From: an uncultured Bacteroidia bacterium
GTDB lineage: Bacteria; Bacteroidota; Bacteroidia; Bacteroidales; UBA932
Length of the DNA stretch: 64,000 bases
Assembly: GCA_902801885.1 (NCBI GenBank)
Contig: CADCJX010000008.1
Coordinates: forward strand, 1-64,000
Direction of reading: 5' to 3'
Shown here: positions 8,354 through 15,133 of the stretch, one piece after another
Layout: every line of letters begins with the position of its first letter
Numbering within the stretch: position 1 is the first letter of the stretch
Position numbers and translations under genes: made by a program
Notes under the pieces: model-generated
Seen by the model: only the letters and a program-made list of their open reading frames with translations
Database searches by the model: none
What the model was told of the DNA's origin: nothing

Positions 8354-9034
8354 TTACAGTTCGTTCTTGACATCACTTACTATCTGACCGTCGAAGAGGT
8401 CGATCGTGCGCTGGGCGCAGGCAGCGTCCTTCTGGGAGTGGGTTACCATCACGATGGTGGTTCCCTCGGCATTCAGTTCCTTCAGCAGGTCCATGACCTC
8501 CTTGCCGTTCTTGGAGTCGAGGTTACCGGTAGGCTCATCGGCGAGGATCAGCTTAGGACCGGCCACTACGGCGCGGGCGATGGCGACGCGCTGCTGCTGA
8601 CCGCCGGAGAGTTGCTGCGGGAAGTGATTGGCACGGTGGCTGATCGCCATACGTTTCATAATCTCCGTGACTTTCTGCTTGCGCTCTGCCGCGGAGATGT
8701 TGAGATACCGCAGCGGCAGTTCGATGTTTTCGTAAACATTGAGTTCGTCGATCAGGTTGAAGCTCTGGAACACGAAGCCGATGTTCCCCTTGCGGAACTT
8801 GGTGCGCTCTTTTTCTTTCAGATTGGCGACTTCCGTATCAAGCAGTTTGTAAGAGCCGCTTGTGGGATTGTCCAGCAGGCCAAGGATGTTCAGCAGCGTG
8901 GACTTGCCGCAGCCAGAAGGCCCCATGATGGCGACGAACTCGCCGTCTTTGATTTCAAACGAAACGCCGTTGAGCGCCGTGGTCTCGATTTCTTCCGTGC
9001 GGAAGACTTTGGAAAGGTTGGAAACACTGATCAT
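8354..9034 (-). CDS. ABC transporter ATP-binding protein (MacB/LolD type)
   Basis: A full-length 226-residue nucleotide-binding subunit. Walker A GPSGCGKST is at 38-46, the Q-loop glutamine at 90, signature LSGGQ at 142-146, Walker B LILADE at 162-167, the D-loop in GNLDS and the switch histidine in VTHS at about 199. Sequence and size match LolD/MacB/FtsE-type ATPases that drive FtsX-fold permeases rather than importers. It is the first gene of the operon with permease 2, permease 1 and the thioredoxin-fold lipoprotein. Its start codon lies at the foot of a perfect hairpin (9034-9063), which could limit ribosome access. Confidence 0.92.
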   Translation of the reverse strand: MISVSNLSKVFRTEEIETTALNGVSFEIKDGEFVAIMGPSGCGKSTLLNILGLLDNPTSGSYKLLDTEVANLKEKERTKFRKGNIGFVFQSFNLIDELNVYENIELPLRYLNISAAERKQKVTEIMKRMAISHRANHFPQQLSGGQQQRVAIARAVVAGPKLILADEPTGNLDSKNGKEVMDLLKELNAEGTTIVMVTHSQKDAACAQRTIDLFDGQIVSDVKNEL

Positions 9035-9063
9035 CGTAATAACGCTTTTTAGCGTTATTACGA
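9034..9063 (-). promoter_or_regulatory. perfect hairpin abutting the start codon of the ABC operon
   Basis: Arms CGTAATAACGC (9035-9045) and GCGTTATTACG (9052-9062), extended by one T-A pair at each end, form a stem of about 13 pairs with a four-base T/A loop. On the minus-strand mRNA this covers the whole region where a ribosome would bind and its base includes the A of the ATG. It may be a translational attenuator or a protein-binding operator. No T-run follows, so a terminator is unlikely. Confidence 0.6.
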
Positions 9064-9345
9064 AGCAAACATTGAGCCAATTTATTTAATGTGTTGATTT
9101 ATAGCTGCTTGCATAATTTTGAGACTTATAAAAACTGTAAAGGACTTTACAGTCACTTTACACTCTCTTTACACTTTCGGCTTTACACTTTACATTGTCC
9201 CTATAGGGCAATTCAAAAATTAAAAAGAACCATATATTCTTTTTACCAAGACACGAAACAATCCTTCACCGAAAGGTGCCGACCTGCGAGCATCTTTTTT
9301 TAGTTCAAAAATCTCGTTTTTGGGATATTTTTTGGGATACTTTTT
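9064..9345. promoter_or_regulatory. non-coding, repeat-rich region upstream of the ABC operon
   Basis: No convincing gene lies here. It holds a perfect inverted repeat (ACTGTAAAG at 9134-9142, CTTTACAGT at 9145-9153); five copies of CTTTACA starting at 9145, 9156, 9167, 9181 and 9188, the first three exactly 11 bases apart; the palindrome CCCTATAGGG (9199-9208); and a 12-base near-tandem repeat of TTTTTGGGATA (9317-9339). Evenly spaced direct repeats upstream of a regulated transporter are what a dimeric or multimeric regulator would bind. I see no good TAnnTTTG box for the operon; AATGTTTG at about 9066-9073 on the minus strand is the nearest match. Confidence 0.5.
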
Positions 9346-9382
9346 ACGAAAAACCCCTTACAGGGCGTTCTGTAAGGGGTTT
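9346..9382 (-). terminator. intrinsic terminator after tRNA-Ser
   Basis: The stem AAACCCCTTACAG (9351-9363) pairs with CTGTAAGGGGTTT (9370-9382) around a six-base loop. In the minus-strand direction it is followed by a T-rich stretch (TTTTTCG), so it should end the tRNA transcript three bases after the mature 3' end. Confidence 0.8.
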
Positions 9383-9385
9383 CAG

Positions 9386-9473
9386 CGGAGAGAGCGAGAT
9401 TCGAACTCGCGATACCCTTTTGGGGTACACACGCTTTCCAGGCGTGCCTCTTCAGCCACTCGAGCATCTCTCC
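9386..9473 (-). tRNA. tRNA-Ser (anticodon GGA)
   Basis: The minus strand begins GGAGAGATGCTCGAGTGGC and ends with TCTCTCCG, a seven-pair acceptor stem with G as discriminator. The anticodon arm CGCCTGGAAAGCG presents GGA, which reads UCC and UCU serine codons. A long variable arm (about TGTACCCCAAAAGGGTA) is followed by the T-arm GTTCGAATC, which is diagnostic of a class II serine tRNA. Length 88 nucleotides; the CCA end is not encoded. Confidence 0.95.
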
Positions 9474-9486
9474 AAAGTTGGGACTG

Positions 9487-9494
9487 CAAATATA
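9487..9494 (-). promoter_or_regulatory. -7 promoter box for tRNA-Ser
   Basis: The minus strand reads TATATTTG, a full match to the Bacteroidetes TAnnTTTG element, 13 bases before the mature tRNA 5' end. Confidence 0.6.
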
Positions 9495-9543
9495 AGAAAA
9501 AAATCCTATCTTGTGGTATATTTCAAAAAAAATGATCCCCTCC

Positions 9544-11481
9544 ATGAGATTTAACCATTTCTTTCCGGCTCTGTTCCTGATGCTGCTGTCCGCTTTGCCG
9601 GCAATGGCTGATGTGACCAGTTTCTATGTGTCTCCCAGTGGCAGTGACAGGTCTCCCGGGACTTCGTCAAAGCCATGGAAGACTCTTGAATATGCCTTCG
9701 AACGGATCCGGAACTCTGAGGGGAACGTGCGTCTCGTGGTCATGGACGGAGTTTATTATCCGTCCGCATCATTGAGCCTGAGAGGACTGAAAGGACGCTC
9801 CGTTTCAGTCGAGGCTGCTCCGGGGGCTTCTCCTACGGTCAGGGGAGACCGCAGGATACTGAAGTTCCGCAGGCAGGGGAAACTGCTGGCAGCAGATCTG
9901 AAGGGCTCCGGGATTACTGACTTCGGTGGCGCCTGCGACAAGGAGAATCTGGTGGACCTGTACTGGAAGGGTAAACGCCAACGCATTGCTAGTTATCCTG
10001 ATAATGGTTTCATCTTGTCCTCAGAAGCCCTTGGAGAAACAGTCGTAGACGGGATCACCCGTAAGGAGGGCGTTTTCAGGTATGTTGAGGATAGAGTGTC
10101 GAAATGGGCAGACGAAAAGGATGCCTGGATCTATGGCTATTTCCGATGGGACTGGAGGGATGAGTACCAGAAGGTGGCATCCATCGACACTGCCGGGAGG
10201 GTCATCCGCCTGGATGAACCCTGGCATAACTATGGTTACAAATCCGGCTTCAAGTTCCGTGGGGTCAATCTGCTCTGCGAGCTGGATTCTCCTGGGGAGT
10301 ACTATGTCGACCGCGAAAAGGGTAAACTTCTCTGGTTCCCCCCTGGGGATTATGTCCAGGGAGATGAGGTCTGCCTTTCAGTTTTCAATGAGGAGTTCAT
10401 GATGGAAGTGTCCGACTGTGAGAATGTTACGGTTAAAGGACTCACTTTCATCGGAGGCAGGACCAATGCCGTTTCAGTCGAAGGTTCCAGGAATATCCTT
10501 CTGGATGGAATCGGGGCTTTCCGTTTCGGAGGAGATGCACTTCATGTAAGTTCTTCTGGGAATGTCCGGATAGAAGGCTGCCGATTTGGAACGCTTGGTC
10601 ACACAGGGATGAAACTCTCCGGAGGGGACAGGCGTACGCTGAGTCCATCCGGTTATGTTGTCCACAACACCATAGTCCAGGACATTTCCCTTTTCCGCCA
10701 CACCTATGAACCGGCCCTGATCTTCAGCGGATGCGGACTCAACGTCTCCCATTGCGAATTCTCCGGCTCATCTTCTTCCGCCATGCGCATCGAAGGGAAT
10801 GATGTCGTTGTCGAATATTGCCACTTCCATGATCTCGTCCAGGAAAGCGATGACCAAGGGGCGATCGACATCTTCTACAATTACGGCTACAGGGGGAATG
10901 TCATCCGATACAATCTCTGGGAAAACATCCGCGGTGGTTCGCTTCATGGCTCGGCAGGCGTGAGGTTCGATGACATGATCTCCGGCCAGAAGGTCTACGG
11001 CAACATATTCAGGAACGTCGGTGGCGGCCATTTCGGCGGTGTACAGATCCATGGCGGCAAGGACAATGTGGTGGAAAACAATCTTTTCTACAACTGCAAC
11101 ATCGGGGTCAGTTTCTCGCCCTGGGGCCAGGCTCATTGGGACGAGGCCTTGACAAGGGAGGAAGTGGTGAAGAGGTTGTATGAGGAGGTCGACATCGATT
11201 CTCCTCTCTACAGGGAACGCTATCCTGAACTTGCCCTTGACATCCACTCCAATGTGGACCGGAACATCATCAGGAACAATCTGATGGTAGGCTGCAGGAG
11301 GATGTTCTACGACGAGAAGGGGCAGAACTGCATCATAAACAATTCCGCGCTCTCCACAGGGGAGGACGCGGAACTGTCAAAGCCTTTGGAATACTATCTT
11401 TCTCCTGAGGTCCTGGCCTCTTTCGGCCTGAAGCCGATTCCTTATAAGGAGATCGGGCCGGAAGGATCCAGGCTATTCTGA
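9544..11481 (+). CDS. secreted right-handed parallel beta-helix protein
   Basis: I choose the ATG at 9544, which gives MRFNHFFPALFLMLLSALPAMA, a clean signal peptide; 9532 and a non-ATG upstream are alternatives. The mature protein (about 620 residues) begins FYVSPSGSDRSPGTSSKPW, the opening of many Bacteroidetes beta-helix carbohydrate-active enzymes, and continues with repeated short strands (VENNLFYNC, IRNNLMVGC, VIRYNLWENI) of the pectate-lyase fold. Such proteins act on polysaccharides as lyases or glycosidases, or bind them. I see no motif that fixes a family. The gene stands alone and its last nine bases overlap the 3' end of the aldo/keto reductase gene on the other strand. Periplasmic or surface location is inferred. 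Confidence 0.75.
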   Translation: MRFNHFFPALFLMLLSALPAMADVTSFYVSPSGSDRSPGTSSKPWKTLEYAFERIRNSEGNVRLVVMDGVYYPSASLSLRGLKGRSVSVEAAPGASPTVRGDRRILKFRRQGKLLAADLKGSGITDFGGACDKENLVDLYWKGKRQRIASYPDNGFILSSEALGETVVDGITRKEGVFRYVEDRVSKWADEKDAWIYGYFRWDWRDEYQKVASIDTAGRVIRLDEPWHNYGYKSGFKFRGVNLLCELDSPGEYYVDREKGKLLWFPPGDYVQGDEVCLSVFNEEFMMEVSDCENVTVKGLTFIGGRTNAVSVEGSRNILLDGIGAFRFGGDALHVSSSGNVRIEGCRFGTLGHTGMKLSGGDRRTLSPSGYVVHNTIVQDISLFRHTYEPALIFSGCGLNVSHCEFSGSSSSAMRIEGNDVVVEYCHFHDLVQESDDQGAIDIFYNYGYRGNVIRYNLWENIRGGSLHGSAGVRFDDMISGQKVYGNIFRNVGGGHFGGVQIHGGKDNVVENNLFYNCNIGVSFSPWGQAHWDEALTREEVVKRLYEEVDIDSPLYRERYPELALDIHSNVDRNIIRNNLMVGCRRMFYDEKGQNCIINNSALSTGEDAELSKPLEYYLSPEVLASFGLKPIPYKEIGPEGSRLF

Positions 11482-12879
11482 CGTCAGGGTGTTCTGCTTC
11501 AGTTTCTCGACGTAATCGTCAATCCTTCGCAGCTGGCGAGGGATCTGGATGCTCTGCGGGCACTTGGGAATGCACTGCTTGCAACCCACGCAATGGCTTG
11601 CCTGGCGAAGGGTCGGGATGGCCCTGTCGTAGCTCACAAGATAGGCCTTGCGCAGTTTCTGGTACTCTTCCTGCTCCTTGCTGCGGGGGAAATTCCCCTG
11701 GTTGACGCTGTTGTTGTAGTGCATGAATATTCCCGGAATGTCAATTCCATAGGGGCAAGGCATGCAGTACTTGCAGTCGTTGCAGTCAATGGTAGGATAG
11801 TTGGCCATTATGTCCGAAATGTCGGTGTCCAGGAAGTATTTCTCGTCATCGCTGAGAGGTTTGAAGTCCATGAACGTCCTAAGGTTGTCCTGCAGGTGCT
11901 CCATGTAGACCATTCCGCTCAGGACGCACATGACCCTTGGATAGGATCCTACGAACCTGAATGCCCAAGACGCAAGTGAGGCCTGGGGATCGCGTTCCTT
12001 GAGCCTGTTCACTACATTCTCGGCAGGCTTGGCAAGGCGTCCTCCCTGGAGAGGCTCCATGATTACGATAGGAATTCCGCGCTTGTCAAGCTCCTGGTAA
12101 AGATATTCAGCATTGACGTTCCTTACTCCGTCGGCATGTTTCCAGTCGAAGTAGTTCATCTGGATCTGTACGAAGTCCCAGTGATACTTGTCGTGGAGAG
12201 CCATCATCTCGTCGAAGGACTGCTTGTCGCCATGGAATGACAGGCCCAGCTGGCGGATCTTGCCCTTCTCCCTTTCTCCAAGGAGGAAATCAATCACTCC
12301 ATTGTCCTCGAAACGAGCCTTGAAAGCTTGAGCACCGCCACGGCCGAGCGAGTGGAGGAGATAGTAGTCGATGTAGTCAGTCTGCAAGTTCTTGAAAGCA
12401 TCCTTGTAGAGTTGCATAGCCACCTTGCGGTCATTGCTCTGGAAGTTGGACATCTTGGTGGCAATGTAGTAGGTGTTCCTGGGATGCCTTGCAAGAGCGA
12501 TTCCCACGGCTTTTTCAGACTGGCCCTGGAGATAAACCGGGGCTGTGTCGAAATAGTTGACTCCGTGTGCCAGGGCGTAATCGATCAGGTTGTTGACATT
12601 CTCCTGGTCCACGATGCTCTTTCCATTCTCATCCTTCTTCATGGTGAACCTCATGCAACCGTAACCGAGCAGAGAGACCTTGTCTCCGTTGCCGGGATTG
12701 GTGCGGAGTTCCATCTTACCGGTCTCAAGGGGATCCGAGCCGTCGTCTGTTGCTATACTGGCTACGGTTTCGACCGTTTTCTTAGGAGCACAGGCACCGG
12801 CCATGGCAACTGCTCCGGCGATGGCTGCGCCTTCACCTGTCTTTTTGAGAAATTCTCTTCTGTCAATATTCTTCTTCAT
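11473..12879 (-). CDS. Tat-exported iron-sulfur aldo/keto reductase
   Basis: 468 residues. The N-terminus carries a twin-arginine motif, DRREFLKK (6-13), followed by a hydrophobic stretch ending AGAC, so a Tat-exported lipoprotein anchored at Cys30 is likely. The barrel is an aldo/keto reductase with the catalytic set Asp111, Tyr116, Lys142 and His176. A C-terminal ferredoxin-like domain has two four-cysteine motifs, C366-C369-C372-C375 and C430-C433-C436-C440. Cytoplasmic aldo/keto reductases use NADPH; a periplasmic one with Fe-S clusters would more plausibly take electrons from a partner. The gene seven bases upstream encodes a membrane polyferredoxin, an obvious donor. The substrate is unknown. 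Confidence 0.85.
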   Translation of the reverse strand: MKKNIDRREFLKKTGEGAAIAGAVAMAGACAPKKTVETVASIATDDGSDPLETGKMELRTNPGNGDKVSLLGYGCMRFTMKKDENGKSIVDQENVNNLIDYALAHGVNYFDTAPVYLQGQSEKAVGIALARHPRNTYYIATKMSNFQSNDRKVAMQLYKDAFKNLQTDYIDYYLLHSLGRGGAQAFKARFEDNGVIDFLLGEREKGKIRQLGLSFHGDKQSFDEMMALHDKYHWDFVQIQMNYFDWKHADGVRNVNAEYLYQELDKRGIPIVIMEPLQGGRLAKPAENVVNRLKERDPQASLASWAFRFVGSYPRVMCVLSGMVYMEHLQDNLRTFMDFKPLSDDEKYFLDTDISDIMANYPTIDCNDCKYCMPCPYGIDIPGIFMHYNNSVNQGNFPRSKEQEEYQKLRKAYLVSYDRAIPTLRQASHCVGCKQCIPKCPQSIQIPRQLRRIDDYVEKLKQNTLTSE

Positions 12880-12886
12880 GGCGTTG

Positions 12887-14428
12887 TCAGGCTTTATGGT
12901 GGATCTGGTAACCGTTTACAGTGATTGCGCTTATCGGGCGTGCAGGGCAGAGATTCTCGCATGCTCCGCAGCCGATACACTTCTCTTCTTCGACGGAAGG
13001 AACCCTGACGGTCTTGCCGTCCTCGCGGACCTTCTTGACGAGCTGGATGGCTCCTACAGGGCAGTGACGGGCGCAGTTGCCGCACTCTTCGACTTCACCG
13101 TTGTCGACGAGGCAGAGCCAGGGCTGGATAGTGGCCGTACCGACCTTCCACTGTGTCTTCTCCTCGGGAGTGATCTTCAAGATGGCTCCGGCGGGGCAGA
13201 CTTCCGAGCACTTGACGCACTCGGGGCGGCAGTAACCACGCTCGAAGGACATCTCCGGCTGCATCAGGTGCATCAGGTCTTTGGATGGCCTGAGTACATC
13301 GTTGGGGCAGACTGAGACGCAGAGCTGGCAGGCTGTACAGTGCTTGTAGAACTGCTCGACACTTTCGGATCCGAAAGGAGTTATAGCGACGGAACGTTTC
13401 GGGGCTTTCTTGGGGATGATGTCCGCGAAACCGCCTTCACCTTCAATCTTCACGGGTTCGTCTTCCGGCTCGGTCTGGGCGCGGGCGGGGATGGCCGCAC
13501 TTCCAAGTGCTATGGCGCTTCCCACCAGGAACGCCCTGCGGTTCTTGTCAGCCGGAGCGGAACTAGGATCGACTTGGCCGGGTTCAGAAGGCTGTCCGGC
13601 TGTCTTACCCCAGGCGAAACGGTATTTCAGCGCTCCGAACTTGCAGTTGTCGATGCAGTTGAAGCAGTCCACGCAACGGCTGTAATCTATCTTCTTGCCG
13701 CCATCGATGTCGATACAGGCAGCCTTGCACTTCTTCTCGCAGAGGTGGCAGCTCTTGCACTTGGATGCATCGATCACCGGACGGAAGGCTGCGAAACGTG
13801 AGAAGAAACTCAGTGTCGTACCGACAGGGCAGATAGTGTTGCAATAAGTCCTGCCGTTCTTCCATGCAAGGATTATGACTGCTATAAGGGTGACAAGGGT
13901 AATGATGAAGGTCGGAAGGCTCTTGAGCCAGACGTCCTTGGTGTAGAATGCATAGCTTTCATGCTTCTCGGCGATAGCTGCCAGGATGTTGTTGCCCCAC
14001 TGCCAGACGGGAGCGAGCAGGTTCTGCACTATCCTTCCCCATGCACTGTATGGTGCAAGCAGGGCGACCAGGGCATTGATGCCGGCAACCAGGGCGATTA
14101 CAAAGACTACCCACACACCGTAGCGAAGCCACTTGACCTCTTTTGAATAGGAATACTTGCCCTTCTTGCCTTTTTTGCTGAGGTGTGCTACTCCGTCCTG
14201 AAACACTCCGAGGGGGCAGATGACTGAGCAGTAGACCCTGCCGAACAGGATGGTAAGCAGGAGGAGGACAATGATCACTACCAGGTTCAGTGCCAGGACT
14301 GCCGGCAGGAACTGGATTTTGGCGAGCCAGCCGAGCCAATGATGCAAGGTCCCTGTGAAATCCAGGAACAGCAAGGTGATGGCCACGAAGCACAGAGTCG
14401 CCAGGATGACTCTTATTTTCTTAAGCAT
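12887..14428 (-). CDS. membrane polyferredoxin, NapH-NapG-like fusion
   Basis: 513 residues in two parts. Residues 1-270 are NapH-like: membrane helices (about 5-25, 45-62, 103-125, 172-190), two CxxxCP motifs (Cys67/71 and Cys196/200) and two ferredoxin motifs at about 224-238 and 252-262. A linker contains NRRAFLVGSAIALGSAA (296-312), which resembles an internal Tat signal or anchor. Residues 340-500 are NapG-like with four more [4Fe-4S] motifs (Cys364-374, 400-411, 439-456 and 484-494). In the Nap system NapH and NapG pass electrons from quinol to a periplasmic reductase. Here the next gene is a Tat-exported Fe-S aldo/keto reductase, so that enzyme is the likely acceptor. The clusters and helices are visible; the electron route is inferred. 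Confidence 0.8.
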   Translation of the reverse strand: MLKKIRVILATLCFVAITLLFLDFTGTLHHWLGWLAKIQFLPAVLALNLVVIIVLLLLTILFGRVYCSVICPLGVFQDGVAHLSKKGKKGKYSYSKEVKWLRYGVWVVFVIALVAGINALVALLAPYSAWGRIVQNLLAPVWQWGNNILAAIAEKHESYAFYTKDVWLKSLPTFIITLVTLIAVIILAWKNGRTYCNTICPVGTTLSFFSRFAAFRPVIDASKCKSCHLCEKKCKAACIDIDGGKKIDYSRCVDCFNCIDNCKFGALKYRFAWGKTAGQPSEPGQVDPSSAPADKNRRAFLVGSAIALGSAAIPARAQTEPEDEPVKIEGEGGFADIIPKKAPKRSVAITPFGSESVEQFYKHCTACQLCVSVCPNDVLRPSKDLMHLMQPEMSFERGYCRPECVKCSEVCPAGAILKITPEEKTQWKVGTATIQPWLCLVDNGEVEECGNCARHCPVGAIQLVKKVREDGKTVRVPSVEEEKCIGCGACENLCPARPISAITVNGYQIHHKA

Positions 14429-14439
14429 CTTGATGAAAA

Positions 14440-14464
14440 ATATTTGTTCGTATCGAACAAATAT
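14440..14464. promoter_or_regulatory. 25-base palindrome overlapping the promoter of the redox operon
   Basis: ATATTTGTTCG (14440-14450) and CGAACAAATAT (14454-14464) are perfect inverted copies separated by TAT, 12 bases before the start codon at 14428. The minus-strand -7 box TATATTTG (14458-14465) lies inside the upstream arm, and a TTG sits 16 bases further up. A repressor bound here would block polymerase, so this is a strong operator candidate for the polyferredoxin and aldo/keto reductase pair. Confidence 0.65.
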
Positions 14465-14476
14465 AGCTAAAAATGA

Positions 14477-15133
14477 TTAATCAATGATAATCAATACCAA
14501 TGATTTGTGAGAAAACTCCAGTTTTACCGCATCTTTTCCGGTCCTGTTGAGCGTTGCCTGCCACCAATTGTCGAACACGACTCCGTCGGTCGGCCAGACG
14601 AGGCCATCAGATTTAAGCTTCAGGGAATTGTCCGGGCTGAAAATGGACATCCTCCTGCCTTTGCCAAGGAAGAGCTCGCAGGAATCGGTGACGGCGAAGG
14701 CTGTGGAATAGTCGGAAACCATGTCGATGGAGGGCTGGACACCCATGCGCGCATATTCCATCAGCAATCCCAGATTCCCGATCGTGTGATCCTCTCTTTT
14801 GCCGGTAGCGGCGATGAAATGGATGGTGTCCACTTCGGGATGACTCTCGAGTACGTAGTGCAGTGCCTTGGTCTGGTCGTTGTCATCCTGCTCTTCGACC
14901 TTGACAAGAAGGTGTGAATATTCCTTGGCGAGTGCTGGCGTCATCGAATCCATGTCGCCAACTACCGCGTCGGGCTCCCTGACGGTTTCTTTGAATATCT
15001 TCCCACGGTTCCTGAGGAATGCCTTGAGGGCATTGCCGTCGCAACAGACGATCACGTCTGCCCGGTGGATGAGTTCCCGTGGATATTCCTTCCTGGGGAA
15101 TTCGCCGCCTCCTATGATCACCGCAGTGCTCAT
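14477..15133 (-). CDS. thiN: thiamine diphosphokinase
   Basis: 218 residues, the normal length for thiamine pyrophosphokinase, which makes thiamine diphosphate from thiamine and ATP in the cytosol. Visible motifs are the N-terminal VIIGGGEFP, CDGNALK, the phosphate/metal-binding VVGDMDS and QDDNDQTKAL, and TGKREDHTIGNLGLL at the active site. The C-terminal beta-sandwich ends FSHKSLVLIIID. Its ATG overlaps the stop of the lptG::fmt gene (ATGA), so it is translationally linked and ends an operon with alaS and the fusion gene. Confidence 0.9.
   Translation of the reverse strand: MSTAVIIGGGEFPRKEYPRELIHRADVIVCCDGNALKAFLRNRGKIFKETVREPDAVVGDMDSMTPALAKEYSHLLVKVEEQDDNDQTKALHYVLESHPEVDTIHFIAATGKREDHTIGNLGLLMEYARMGVQPSIDMVSDYSTAFAVTDSCELFLGKGRRMSIFSPDNSLKLKSDGLVWPTDGVVFDNWWQATLNRTGKDAVKLEFSHKSLVLIIID

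Noticed and set aside
9145-9194. CRISPR-like array from CTTTACA repeats
   Set aside because: Repeats are seven bases long with spacers of zero to seven bases; this is an operator-type pattern, and no cas genes are present.
9317-9473. possible attachment site at tRNA-Ser
   Set aside because: No second copy of the tRNA 3' end, no integrase and no element boundary were seen nearby.
9300-9545. short frames across tRNA-Ser and its terminator
   Set aside because: They are translations of the tRNA gene and flanking hairpin; the WDIFWDTF-like peptide comes from a T/G-rich tandem repeat, not from an integrase.
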